Positions 1 through 8,637 of a DNA stretch of 64,000 nt are shown here, in pieces. Source of the DNA: Frigoribacterium sp. PhB24 (GTDB lineage: Bacteria > Actinomycetota > Actinomycetes > Actinomycetales > Microbacteriaceae); contig NZ_RKIC01000013.1 of the NCBI RefSeq assembly GCF_003755185.1, forward strand, positions 186,001 to 250,000, written 5' to 3'. The notes under the pieces are model-generated. The model had not been told where the DNA came from and did not search any database. It was given only the letters and a program-made list of their open reading frames with translations. Each line of letters opens with the position of its first letter. Position 1 is the stretch's first letter. The position numbers were made by a program, and so were the translations under genes.

Positions 1-18
1 CGACGGCCGCGGCGCGGG

Positions 19-696
19 TCACGCGGCGCCGCGCAGCAACGAGACGCCCAGGAGCGCGGCCACCTCGTCGACGTCCGCCGCGACGGCGACCGCGCCGACG
101 TACTCGTCGGGCTCGCCGTAGCCCCAGCCGACCAGGATCGTGGGCACGCCGTGCACGGCCGCGCCCTCGACGTCGTGGTGGCGGTCGCCGAGCAGGACGG
201 GACGCGAGAGGTCGGCGCCGCGAGCACGCAGGCGCCTCAGGGCCTCTTCGACGACGTCGGCCTTGGTGTTGCGCACCTCGTCGTCGGAGGCGCCGGTGAT
301 GACGTCGAGGTAGCGGTCGAGTCCGTGCGCCCGCAGGATGGCCGTGGCCGGGGTCTCGGGCTTGGAGGTCGCGGTCGACGTGGGGATGCCGGCCGCGTGG
401 ACGGCCGCCATGAGGTCGGGTACGCCCGGGAAGACCTCGCCCTCGAGGGCGCCGTTCGCCAGGTAGTGGGCACGATAGAGCCGCATGGCGTCCACGAGGC
501 GCTCGCCGTCGAGCCCGAGCCGCACCTCGAAGCTCTGCGGCAGCGGCGGTCCGACCCAGGCCATGAGTTCGGCGGCGGAGGGCACCGGCAAGCCGAGTTC
601 GCCGATGGTGTGGGCGAGGCTGGCGGTGATCGCGGGAGCCGAGTCGGCGATGGTGCCGTCGAGGTCGTAGAGCACGGCCGTGTAGGGGAGAGTCAT
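19..696 (-). CDS. HAD-family hydrolase, phosphoglycolate phosphatase-like
   Basis: The 225-residue protein has the HAD signature DLDGT at residues 11-15 (nucleophile Asp11, acid/base Asp13), an SKPE segment with Lys112 (motif II/III region) and a GDRHHD motif at about 170-175 for Mg binding, with a helical cap between motifs I and II. This is the Gph/PGP-like subfamily, soluble phosphatases of small phosphate monoesters; the substrate cannot be read from sequence. A TAAGCT -10 box at 704-709 lies 7 nt before the ATG, so the mRNA is probably leaderless. It faces the same way as nucS, but a separate -10 suggests its own transcription. Length is normal for the family. Confidence 0.85.
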   Translation of the reverse strand: MTLPYTAVLYDLDGTIADSAPAITASLAHTIGELGLPVPSAAELMAWVGPPLPQSFEVRLGLDGERLVDAMRLYRAHYLANGALEGEVFPGVPDLMAAVHAAGIPTSTATSKPETPATAILRAHGLDRYLDVITGASDDEVRNTKADVVEEALRRLRARGADLSRPVLLGDRHHDVEGAAVHGVPTILVGWGYGEPDEYVGAVAVAADVDEVAALLGVSLLRGAA

Positions 697-745
697 CGCC
701 CCCAGCTTAGGGACGAGACGGGCGGGCGGTCGCGTGCGACGAGGG

Positions 746-1441
746 TCAGAACAGACGCGAGTGGGAGTCGTCCAGTCCGCGCATCGCGTCGTAGTCGAGC
801 AGCAGCGTGCGGATGCCCCGGTCGTGGGCCAGCGTGCGGGCCTGCGGCTTGATCTCTTGCGCGGCGAACACCCCGGTCACGGGCGCGAGGTGCGGGTCGC
901 GGTTCATCAGTTCGAGGTACCGGGTGAGCTGCTCGACCCCGTCGATGTCGCCCCGGCGCTTCAGTTCGACGGCCACGGCGGCGCCCTTGGCGTCCCGGGC
1001 CAGGATGTCGACCGGCCCGATGGCGGTCATGTACTCGCGGCGGACGAGGGTGTGGCCCTCGCCGAGCAGGTCGATCTGCTCGGCCAGCAGCTTCTGCAGG
1101 TCGGCCTCGACGCCGTCCTTCGTCAGGCCCGGATCGACGCCCATCTCGTGGGACGAGTCGTGCAGCACCTCGTGGATCGAGACCATCAGGATGTCGGCGG
1201 TCTTCGCCTGCGTGACCTTCCACAGCTCGACGACACCGGCCTCGCGTTGGTCGTCGTCGGGTTCGACCGTGCGGATCGTGCACGGAGGGCTCATCCAGTT
1301 CAGCGGCTTGTAGCTGCCGCCGTCGGAGTGCACGAGCAGGCTGCCGTCGCTCTTGACCATCAGGAGGCGCGTGGCGAGGGGGAGGTGGGCGGACAGTCGA
1401 CCGGCGTAGTCGACCGAGCAGCGGGCAATGACGAGACGCAC
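746..1441 (-). CDS. nucS: Mismatch-specific endonuclease NucS (EndoMS)
   Basis: The 231-residue protein begins [20 protein letters not shown] and carries [10 protein letters not shown], both typical of actinobacterial NucS. The C-terminal nuclease domain shows the PD-(D/E)XK pattern: Asp in GPVDILA followed by the ELK triad. NucS cuts both strands at mismatches and is the non-canonical mismatch repair enzyme of Actinobacteria that lack MutS/MutL, acting with the beta clamp. The start is GTG; TAGGAT at 1448-1453 ends 6 nt before it, so translation is probably leaderless. The promoter is back-to-back with that of the LacI-type gene. Confidence 0.95.
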   Translation of the reverse strand: MRLVIARCSVDYAGRLSAHLPLATRLLMVKSDGSLLVHSDGGSYKPLNWMSPPCTIRTVEPDDDQREAGVVELWKVTQAKTADILMVSIHEVLHDSSHEMGVDPGLTKDGVEADLQKLLAEQIDLLGEGHTLVRREYMTAIGPVDILARDAKGAAVAVELKRRGDIDGVEQLTRYLELMNRDPHLAPVTGVFAAQEIKPQARTLAHDRGIRTLLLDYDAMRGLDDSHSRLF

Positions 1442-1447
1442 CCGACG

Positions 1448-1485
1448 ATCCTACGGGGCGACGCGGGCACCCCGTCGGCTAGGCT
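1448..1485. promoter_or_regulatory. Divergent leaderless promoter pair (nucS / LacI gene)
   Basis: On the minus strand TAGGAT (1448-1453) lies 6 nt before the nucS GTG. On the plus strand TAGGCT (1480-1485) lies 8 nt before the ATG at 1494. The two -10 boxes are only 26 bp apart, so the -35 regions of each promoter overlap the other. Confidence 0.65.
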
Positions 1486-1493
1486 GCGGCAGC

Positions 1494-2573
1494 ATGAGCC
1501 GGGCAGAGGGCGACGTCGCCGCGAGGCCGACCCTCGCGTCGGTGGCGCGGGTCGCCGGGGTCAGCGCGAGCACCGCCTCCCTGGCCTTCAGCGGCACCGG
1601 TCCCGTGTCGGACGAGACCCGCACACGGGTGCTCGCCGCCGCCGACGAGCTGGGTTACGCCGGGCCCGACCCCCGGGCGCGGTCGCTGCGCCGCGGGCGC
1701 TCCGGCATCGTCGGGGCCGTCCTCGAGTCCACCCTCAGCACGGCCTTCCGCGACCCCGTCAACGTCGCGATGCTCGACGGCATCGCCGACGTCACGGGCC
1801 CGGCCGACAACTCCCTGCTCCTGCTCACCGAGACCGCGGGCGAGCGCTCCCGGCTGCTCGACGCGCCGGTCGACGCCGTCGTGCTGTTCGGCTGCAGCAC
1901 CCGCCTCGACGAGTCCGTGTCGATCATGCGTCGACGTGGCATCCCCGTGGTCTCGATCGAGGCCCCGCCGACCGAGGGAGTGCTCGACATCGCCGAGGAC
2001 AACGTCGGCTCGTCCCGGCTGCTGGCACGGCACCTGCACGACCTCGGCCATCGACGGGTCGCCGTCGTCGCCCTCGAACTCGGCCCCGGGCGCTCGACCG
2101 GCGGGCAGGACGACGAGCTGACCGACGCGCGCGTCGCCCGCGGAACATCGTGGCCGACCCTCGAGCGGCTGCGCGGTACCCGTGAGGTCTTCCCCGACGT
2201 CCGGGGTCTGACCACCCGGGGCAGTTGGACGAGCGAGGGCCACCGTGCCGGACTGCGCCTGCTCGACGTGCCCGAGTCGGAGCGTCCGACGGCGATCGTC
2301 GCGCAGAGCGACCTGCTCGCGTCGGGCGTCATCGCGGCGGCGGACGACCTGGGCCTGTCGGTGCCGGGCGACCTGAGCGTCGTCGGCTACGACGGTGTGC
2401 GGCTCGACGACCCGCGGGCCGCCGACCTCACGACGGTCGTGCAACCCGCCGTCGAGAAGGGCCGTGCGGCCGGTCGTGCGGTGCTCGCCCTGCTGGCCGG
2501 CGAGCCCGTCGAGGGCGCGACCTTCACGAGCGTCTTCCGACCCGGCTCGACGACGGCGCCGCCGCGCCGCTGA
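1494..2573 (+). CDS. LacI-family transcriptional regulator
   Basis: From the ATG at 1494 the protein has 359 residues. An N-terminal LacI helix-turn-helix is clear (TLASVARVAGVSASTASLAF at about residues 12-31), followed by the hinge and a periplasmic-binding-protein-like sensor domain with the DDLGLSVPGDLSVVGYD segment near the C-terminus. It should act as a sugar- or nucleoside-responsive repressor, but the ligand is unknown. ATG 1494 is chosen over the longer upstream reading frame because the HTH follows directly and TAGGCT sits 8 nt upstream. No sugar transport genes lie next to it, so its target is probably elsewhere or is its own promoter. Confidence 0.88.
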   Translation: MSRAEGDVAARPTLASVARVAGVSASTASLAFSGTGPVSDETRTRVLAAADELGYAGPDPRARSLRRGRSGIVGAVLESTLSTAFRDPVNVAMLDGIADVTGPADNSLLLLTETAGERSRLLDAPVDAVVLFGCSTRLDESVSIMRRRGIPVVSIEAPPTEGVLDIAEDNVGSSRLLARHLHDLGHRRVAVVALELGPGRSTGGQDDELTDARVARGTSWPTLERLRGTREVFPDVRGLTTRGSWTSEGHRAGLRLLDVPESERPTAIVAQSDLLASGVIAAADDLGLSVPGDLSVVGYDGVRLDDPRAADLTTVVQPAVEKGRAAGRAVLALLAGEPVEGATFTSVFRPGSTTAPPRR

Positions 2574-2594
2574 CGCGCCGACCCGCCACGGGGT

Positions 2595-3959
2595 TCACCC
2601 GGCTCCGACCACCATCCAGCGGTCGGTGCGCGCGCGGAGGCCGAGCGTCACCGCGCGGATGCCGATGTAGCCGAGACCGAAGGCCAGCCACAGGGCCACC
2701 GTGCCCTGGGCCCCCGGCTCGACCCGCGCCTCCAGCGGGATCAGGATCACGAGGTACACGACCGTGTTGAGCACACCGGCGAGGGCGAGGTAGCGGGCGT
2801 CGCCGGCTCCGAGCAGGACTCCGTCGAGCACGAACACGAACCCGGCCAGCGGGATGCCCACGGCCATCGCCAGCACGACCCCCGGCAGCTGGTCGCGCAC
2901 CGCGTCGTCACCGCTGAACACGGGCGCGAGCAGCGGGGACACCGCGGCCAGCAGCACGGCGAGCAGCAGGCCGCCCCCGACTCCGAACAGCATGAGTCGC
3001 CGGGTGATCGCCCGAACCGCCTCGCGGTCGCCCTGCCCGAGCGAATGACCGACGAGCGCCTGGCCGGCGACGGCCAACGCGTCGAGGGCGAACGCCAGCG
3101 TGCTGAACAGCGTGAGCGCGACCTGGATCGTCGCGAGCCCGGTCACCCCCGAGGAGGCGGCGGCCCAGACGGTCGCGATCATCGCGACGCGCAGGGACGC
3201 GTTCCGCACGAGCAGCCACGCGCCCGAGCGTGCCGTGCGGCCGACGCCGGCCAGCCCGGGGCGCAGCGGAGCGCCGACGGCTCGAGCGGCACGGACGGCG
3301 ATCACCAGGTAGACGGCCGCCATGCCCCACTGCGCGACGACGGTGCCCGCGGCCGAGCCGGCGATACCCCAGCCGAAGGCGTAGAGGAACAGCGCGTTGA
3401 GACCCGCGTTCGCGGCGAAGCCGACCGTGGCGACGACCAGCGGCGTCCTCGTGTCCTGCAGGCCGCGCAGCAGACCGGTCGCCGCGATCACGAGCAGCAT
3501 GCCCGGCAGGCCGATCATCGACACGGTCAGGTAGGTCGTGGCGGCGTCGACGACCGCGGGATCGGTGCCGAACAGGCCGACGAGGGGGCGGGCGGTGAGC
3601 GCGCCGACACCGGCGAGCACGACGCCGATCAGCAGCGCGAACCAGAGCCCGTCGACGCCGGCGCGGATCGCCCCGGGCCGATCGCCCGCCCCGAGCCGAC
3701 GGGCCACGGTCGGCGTCGTCGCGTAGGCCAGGAAGATCAGCAGCCCGAGGGCGGTCTGCAGCACGACGCTCGCGATGCCCAGACCGGCGAGGGGCACCGT
3801 TCCGAGGTGCCCGATCATGGCCGTGTCGGTCAGCAGGAACAGCGGCTCCGCGATCAGCGCGCCCAACGCCGGCCCGGCGAGGGCGACGATGCGGCGGTCC
3901 CAGGGCGAACGGAGGCGCGAGGTCGTCGCCGAGGACGGCCCGCCGGTGCTGCGTCCCAC
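2595..3959 (-). CDS. MATE-family multidrug exporter (DinF-like)
   Basis: The 454-residue, strongly hydrophobic protein starts at a GTG (3957-3959) two bases after the stop of the upstream permease, so the two are probably co-translated. The first MATE repeat begins near residue 25 (LAGPALGALIAEPLFLLTDT) with TAMIGHLGT shortly after, typical of the DinF-like branch, and about 12 membrane helices are visible. MATE proteins export cationic or metabolic compounds using a Na+ or H+ gradient; the substrate is unknown. The reading frame stays open far upstream, but that part overlaps the permease gene out of frame and is not coding. Confidence 0.85.
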   Translation of the reverse strand: MGRSTGGPSSATTSRLRSPWDRRIVALAGPALGALIAEPLFLLTDTAMIGHLGTVPLAGLGIASVVLQTALGLLIFLAYATTPTVARRLGAGDRPGAIRAGVDGLWFALLIGVVLAGVGALTARPLVGLFGTDPAVVDAATTYLTVSMIGLPGMLLVIAATGLLRGLQDTRTPLVVATVGFAANAGLNALFLYAFGWGIAGSAAGTVVAQWGMAAVYLVIAVRAARAVGAPLRPGLAGVGRTARSGAWLLVRNASLRVAMIATVWAAASSGVTGLATIQVALTLFSTLAFALDALAVAGQALVGHSLGQGDREAVRAITRRLMLFGVGGGLLLAVLLAAVSPLLAPVFSGDDAVRDQLPGVVLAMAVGIPLAGFVFVLDGVLLGAGDARYLALAGVLNTVVYLVILIPLEARVEPGAQGTVALWLAFGLGYIGIRAVTLGLRARTDRWMVVGAG

Positions 3960-3961
3960 CC

Positions 3962-5227
3962 TCAGTCGGTACCCCGGGCCCGACCCACGGCCGACATGAG
4001 GTGGTAGACGACGATGGCCGCGACGGTGCCCAGGATGATGCCGCCGAAGGTGGCGCCGCCGAGCGCGAGCGTGAAGTCGGCGATGCCCATGATGAGCGCG
4101 ATGCCGGCGGTCAACTGGTTCTTCGGGCGGCTGAAGTCGACCTTGTTCTCGACCCAGATGCGGATGCCGATGACGCCGATGAGGCCGTAGAGCGCGGTCG
4201 TGACGCCGCCCAGCACCCCGGGCGGGATCGTGAAGATCACGGCACCGATCTTCGGCGACAGGCCGAGCAGGATCGCCACGACGCCGGCGACCCAGTAGGC
4301 CGCGGTCGAGAAGACGCGGGTGGCGCTCATCACGCCGATGTTCTCGCCGTACGTGGTCGTCGCCGAGCCTCCGCCGAGGCCTGCCAGCACCGTGCTGAGG
4401 CCGTCGGCGAAGAGCGCCCGGCCGGTCAGCGGGTCGAGGTTGCGCTTGGTCAGTTGGCCGACGCCCTTGACGTGGCCGACGTTCTCGGCGATCAGCGCCA
4501 GCACGACGGGCAGGAACCCGAGGTAGACCGGCAGGGCGCTCGCGTCGAAGGCCGGGGCCGTGAAGGTGGGCAGGCCCACCCAGGCGGCGTCGCCGACCGC
4601 ACCGAAGTCGACCTCGCCGAGCAGCAGGGCCGCGACGTACCCGACGACGACGCCCACGAAGATCGACAGCCGGCCGAGCAGGCCGCGGAACAGCACGGCG
4701 CTCAGCACGACGGCGGCGAGCGTGATGACCGCGGTGAGCGGGGCCTTCGCGAAGTTGTCGCGGGCGGCCGGAGCGAGGTTGAAGCCGATCAACGCGACGA
4801 TGGCACCGCTGACGACGGGCGGCAGCAGGACGTCGATCCACCGCGTGCCGGCGAGGTTGACGATCACGCCGACGATCGCGAGCAACACCCCCACCACGAC
4901 GATGCCGCTGAGCGCGAGGGGCATGCCCCCGACCTCCTGGGCGGCGGCGATCGGCGCCAGGAAGGCGAACGACGAACCCAGGTAGCTCGGCAGCCGGTTC
5001 TTCGTGATGATCAGGAAGAGCAGCGTGCCGATGCCCGAGAACAGCAGGGTCGTGCTCGGCGGGAACCCGGTGATGATCGGCACCAGGAAGGTCGCGCCGA
5101 ACATCGCGACGACGTGCTGGCCACCCAACCCGATGGTGCGCGGCCAGGTGAGTCGTTCTTCGGGGGCGACGATCTCGGTGGAGTCGACCGTGCGTCCGTC
5201 GCCGTGCAGCGACCAGGGAAGTGCCAT
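3962..5227 (-). CDS. uraA: Uracil permease, NCS2 family
   Basis: The 421-residue membrane protein carries NCS2 hallmarks: GLGGQHVVAMFGATFLVP near the N-terminus, AENVGHVKGVG in the middle and TTTYGENIGVMSATRV, the substrate-site segment typical of uracil transporters such as UraA/PyrP. About 14 helices would import uracil (or a related base) by proton symport. The ATG at 5227 is supported by TACAGT (5235-5240) 7 nt upstream, giving a leaderless mRNA. It is followed after 2 bp by the MATE gene. Confidence 0.88.
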   Translation of the reverse strand: MALPWSLHGDGRTVDSTEIVAPEERLTWPRTIGLGGQHVVAMFGATFLVPIITGFPPSTTLLFSGIGTLLFLIITKNRLPSYLGSSFAFLAPIAAAQEVGGMPLALSGIVVVGVLLAIVGVIVNLAGTRWIDVLLPPVVSGAIVALIGFNLAPAARDNFAKAPLTAVITLAAVVLSAVLFRGLLGRLSIFVGVVVGYVAALLLGEVDFGAVGDAAWVGLPTFTAPAFDASALPVYLGFLPVVLALIAENVGHVKGVGQLTKRNLDPLTGRALFADGLSTVLAGLGGGSATTTYGENIGVMSATRVFSTAAYWVAGVVAILLGLSPKIGAVIFTIPPGVLGGVTTALYGLIGVIGIRIWVENKVDFSRPKNQLTAGIALIMGIADFTLALGGATFGGIILGTVAAIVVYHLMSAVGRARGTD

Positions 5228-5234
5228 GCCCAGA

Positions 5235-5261
5235 ACTGTAGCGGCGGGGCCGCCGTAGGCT
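5235..5261. promoter_or_regulatory. Divergent leaderless promoter pair (uraA / M13 peptidase)
   Basis: Minus strand TACAGT (5235-5240) lies 7 nt before the uraA ATG. Plus strand TAGGCT (5256-5261) lies 7 nt before the ATG at 5269. Only 15 bp separate the two boxes, so the two RNA polymerases should compete for this site. Confidence 0.65.
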
Positions 5262-5268
5262 GGCGGGC

Positions 5269-7233
5269 ATGACGAGCGACGCACTGAGCAGCGGAATCCA
5301 GACCGACGAACTCGACCCGGCGGTGCGCCCCCAGGACGACCTCTTCCGGCACGTCAACGGCAGATGGATCGACCGCACCGAGATCCCCGAGGACAAGGCG
5401 CGGTACGGCTCCTTCTACCTCCTGGCCGAGGAGGCCGAGAAGGCCGTCCGCGAGATCGTGATCGAGTCGCAGTCCGCCGAGCCCGGCACCGAGGCCCGCA
5501 AGGTCGGCGACCTCTTCACCAGCTTCACCGACGAGGAGCGCATCGAGGCGCTCGGCGCCGCGCCCCTCGAACCGCTCCTGGCCGAGGTCGAGAAGGTGAC
5601 CGACGTGACCTCGTTCACGCGCCTCCTGGGCTCGCTCGAGAAGCAGGGCGTGCCCAGCGTCGTCCAGCTCTTCGTCGACAACGACCCCGGCGACCCCGAG
5701 CGCTACGTCGTGTTCGCCGAGCAGGGCGGGCTCGGCCTGCCCGACGAGTCGTACTACCGCGAAGAGCGGTTCGAGTCCGTGCGCACCGCCTACCGCGCGT
5801 TCGTCGAGCAGCTGCTCGACCTGGCCGGCCTCGACGACGCCTCGGCCCGCGCCGACCGCGTGGTCGCGCTCGAGACCGACCTCGCCTCGCACCACTGGAG
5901 CAACGTGGCCACGCGCGACAGCGACAAGACCTACAACCTGCTGCCCTGGGCCGAGTTCGACGCGCTCGCCGAGGGAGTCGACCTGACCTCGTGGCGCGAC
6001 GCCGTGGGCGGGCCGGCCGGGGTCTTCGACGAGGTCGTCGTGCGCGAGCCCTCGTTCGTGACCGGCCTGGCCACGCTGTTGACCGACGACCGCGTCGACG
6101 CGTGGCGCGACTGGCTGCGCTGGCAGATCGTCCGCTCGACGGCCGCCTACCTGTCGACTCCCTTCGTCGAGGCGAACTTCGGCTTCTACGGTCGCACCCT
6201 GACCGGCACCCCCGTCCAGCGCGCCCGCTGGAAGCGCGGCGTCTCGCTCGTCGAGGGCGCGCTCGGCGAGGCCGTGGGTCGCATCTACGTCGAGCGCCAC
6301 TTCGCGCCCGAGGCCAAGACCGCGATGGACGTGCTCGTCGCCCACCTCGTCGAGGCCTACCGTCAGAGCATCTCGGGGCTCGAGTGGATGACCGGCGAGA
6401 CCCGTGCCCGAGCCCTCGACAAGCTCGACAAGTTCACGCCCAAGATCGGTTTCCCGGCGACCTGGCGCGACTACTCGGCCCTGTCGATCGACCCCGCCGA
6501 CCTGGTCGGCAACGTTCGGGCCACGGCGGCGTTCGGCTTCGACCGCGAGCTGGGCAAGATCGGCAAGCCGCTCGATCGCGACGAGTGGTTCATGACGCCG
6601 CAGACGATCAACGCCTACTACAACCCCGGCATGAACGAGATCGTGTTCCCGGCGGCGATCCTGCAGTTCCCGTTCTTCGACGAGACGCGCGACGCCGCGG
6701 CCAACTACGGCGCGATCGGTGCCGTCATCGGCCACGAGATCGGCCACGGCTTCGACGACCAGGGCTCGAAGTACGACGGTGACGGCAAGCTGACCGACTG
6801 GTGGACCCCGGCCGACCGCGAGGCCTTCGAGGAGCTCACCTCGTCGCTGATCGCGCAGTACGACGCGCTCGCCCCGAAGCAGGTGCCCGACCACCACGTC
6901 AACGGCGCCCTGACGATCGGCGAGAACATCGGCGACCTCGGCGGCCTCTCGATCGCCTGGAAGGCCTACCTCATCTCGCTCGACGGCGACGAGCCGCCCG
7001 TGATCGATGGCCTGACCGGTGCCGAGCGGTTCTTCCTCAGCTGGGCCCAGGCCTGGCAGATCAAGCTTCGCGACGAAGAGGCCATCCGTCTGATCTCGAT
7101 CGACCCGCACTCGCCCAACGAGTTCCGCTGCAACCAGATCGTGCGCAACATCGGCGAGTTCTACGAGACGTTCAACGTCACCGAGAGCGACGCGCTGTGG
7201 CTGCCGGTCGAGGAGCGCGTCACGATTTGGTAG
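5269..7233 (+). CDS. pepO: M13-family zinc metallopeptidase (PepO/neprilysin-like)
   Basis: The 654-residue protein has the M13 zinc motif HEIGH at residues 489-493 and the third-ligand region ENIGDLGG about 60 residues later. The usual M13 N-terminal domain is present from DDLFRHVNGRW, and the C-terminus keeps the RCNQIVRN stretch (Arg near the substrate carboxylate). No signal peptide is visible, so this looks like a cytosolic oligopeptidase as in other actinobacterial PepO proteins. Its mRNA is probably leaderless (TAGGCT, 7 nt). The stop codon overlaps the proposed TTG start of the next gene, which suggests translational coupling. Confidence 0.93.
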   Translation: MTSDALSSGIQTDELDPAVRPQDDLFRHVNGRWIDRTEIPEDKARYGSFYLLAEEAEKAVREIVIESQSAEPGTEARKVGDLFTSFTDEERIEALGAAPLEPLLAEVEKVTDVTSFTRLLGSLEKQGVPSVVQLFVDNDPGDPERYVVFAEQGGLGLPDESYYREERFESVRTAYRAFVEQLLDLAGLDDASARADRVVALETDLASHHWSNVATRDSDKTYNLLPWAEFDALAEGVDLTSWRDAVGGPAGVFDEVVVREPSFVTGLATLLTDDRVDAWRDWLRWQIVRSTAAYLSTPFVEANFGFYGRTLTGTPVQRARWKRGVSLVEGALGEAVGRIYVERHFAPEAKTAMDVLVAHLVEAYRQSISGLEWMTGETRARALDKLDKFTPKIGFPATWRDYSALSIDPADLVGNVRATAAFGFDRELGKIGKPLDRDEWFMTPQTINAYYNPGMNEIVFPAAILQFPFFDETRDAAANYGAIGAVIGHEIGHGFDDQGSKYDGDGKLTDWWTPADREAFEELTSSLIAQYDALAPKQVPDHHVNGALTIGENIGDLGGLSIAWKAYLISLDGDEPPVIDGLTGAERFFLSWAQAWQIKLRDEEAIRLISIDPHSPNEFRCNQIVRNIGEFYETFNVTESDALWLPVEERVTIW

Positions 7234-8144
7234 GTCCGGGGCCCGGCCGCCGCGCCCGACGGGAGAACGCCGACGGCGCCGATCACGAGCCGCGCCACGG
7301 TGGCGGTCGTGCGCTCGAGTCGTTCTCGGCGTCGTTCGCGGCGCTGGGCGACCTGGCGCTCGCGGGTGGTCAGGTCTCGGCCTCGGTCAGCGACCTCGAC
7401 TCGGGTGACGACCTGCTGAGCGTCGACGAGCACCTGGCGCTGCCGATCGGCCAGCTCGGGGCCGTCCTGCTGTTGATCGAGGTGTCGGCCCGGATCGAGG
7501 ACGGCACCCTGCGGCCGCTCGACGAACTCGACCGCCCGGGCGTCCCGGGTGACCAGGGGCCCGGCGGCATCTGGCCCTACCTGCGCCGGACGAGCCTGCC
7601 GCTGACCGACGCGGCGGCGCTCGTCGGGGCCTTCCGTGACGCGGCCGCGATCGACGCGCTCATCGGCCGGGTCGGCCTCGCGGCGGTGCGGGCACGGGCC
7701 GAGTCGCTCGGTCTCACGAAGACGGCCCTGTTGGACGTCACGCGATCGTCGCGCGGACCCGACGACGCGCCCGCCCTCGCCGTCGGCACGTCCCACGAAC
7801 TCGCCGGGTTGATGGTGTCGCTCGCCCGGGGCGAGGTCGTCGACCGGGCCGTGTCGAACCGGGTGCTCGGTTGGCTGTCGCTCGGAGCCGACACGTCGCT
7901 CGTCGCCGCACCGTTCGGCCTCGACCCGCTCGGGCACCGACGGCTCGACCACGACCTGCAGATCGTCCACACGACGGGTGGCGATGCGGGCGTTCGATCC
8001 GAGCTCGGGGTGCTGCGCGGACCGCGCCGCAGCGTGGCCTACTGCGTGATCGTCACGTTCGACGACCTGACGCTGGCCCACCGCCTCCGCGCGCTCGAGG
8101 CCCTGCGGGCCGTGGGCACGGACGCGCTCGAGTACGTGCACTGA
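7227..8144 (+). CDS. Class A beta-lactamase-like protein lacking the catalytic motifs
   Basis: The 305-residue protein has the length and layout of actinobacterial class A beta-lactamase-like serine hydrolases (PF13354 type), but the expected catalytic motifs are replaced. SxxK is read as Q76-L-G-A79, SDN as R137-D-A, and KTG as T249-T-G, while the surrounding residues (LLLIEV, IGRVG, GVRSELGVLRGP) still fit the fold. It is therefore probably a non-hydrolytic relative, perhaps binding peptidoglycan or another ligand. The start is uncertain: no ATG or GTG exists in the 5' part, and TTG 7227 overlaps the stop of the peptidase gene with GAGGAG 11 nt upstream. There is no signal peptide. Confidence 0.7.
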   Translation: MVGPGPGRRARRENADGADHEPRHGGGRALESFSASFAALGDLALAGGQVSASVSDLDSGDDLLSVDEHLALPIGQLGAVLLLIEVSARIEDGTLRPLDELDRPGVPGDQGPGGIWPYLRRTSLPLTDAAALVGAFRDAAAIDALIGRVGLAAVRARAESLGLTKTALLDVTRSSRGPDDAPALAVGTSHELAGLMVSLARGEVVDRAVSNRVLGWLSLGADTSLVAAPFGLDPLGHRRLDHDLQIVHTTGGDAGVRSELGVLRGPRRSVAYCVIVTFDDLTLAHRLRALEALRAVGTDALEYVH

Positions 8145-8174
8145 GCGGCGACACGCGCTGTGCGGCGCGTCGCC

Positions 8175-8582
8175 TCAGTCGACCAGGTCGAGCCCGTGCA
8201 GGCGTTCGAGCGTCGCGACCCCCGCCGGAGGGCACCGGTCGGCGTCGACCGAGGTCACCCAGTGCACCGCGCCGACCTCGGCCGCAGGAGCCGGCTCCGG
8301 GCTCGTCCCGGCGAGCTCGGCGGCGAAGACCGTCATGGCGACCTGCCGGCCCTCGGGCTCGCCGTGCGCCTGCGTCACGACCGTGAACAGCTCGGCCACG
8401 GTCGTGGGGTCGAGTTCGACGCCGACCTCTTCACGCGACTCGCGGACCAGTGCCTCGGCCGCGGTCTCGCCGGGTTCGAGCTTGCCGCCCGGCAGGTAGA
8501 GCACGTCACGATCGCGCGCGGTGACCATCAGCATCCGTCGGTCACGGACGAGGGCGAGTGCGCTGACGACGATGGTGTCCAT
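8175..8582 (-). CDS. Nudix hydrolase
   Basis: The Nudix box GGKLEPGETAAEALVRESRE and the following EVGVEL segment fit the consensus Gx5Ex7REUxEExGU, which binds the divalent metals needed to cleave nucleoside-diphosphate-X compounds. From ATG 8582 the protein has 135 residues; an in-frame GTG at 8600 is an alternative start. The gene follows hemA by about 55 bp on the same strand and shows no -10 box of its own, so it is likely in the hemA transcript. The substrate cannot be told from sequence. Confidence 0.88.
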   Translation of the reverse strand: MDTIVVSALALVRDRRMLMVTARDRDVLYLPGGKLEPGETAAEALVRESREEVGVELDPTTVAELFTVVTQAHGEPEGRQVAMTVFAAELAGTSPEPAPAAEVGAVHWVTSVDADRCPPAGVATLERLHGLDLVD

Positions 8583-8637
8583 CAGGCCATCTTCGGGCAC
8601 GGTGCCGTCGGGGGCGTTCGTCGACGACAGGACGCGG

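Noticed and set aside
3960-5396. Upstream extension of the MATE frame to a 933-codon frame
   Set aside because: The extra part overlaps the uracil permease out of frame and has no membrane-protein features; the GTG 2 bp after the permease stop is a better start.
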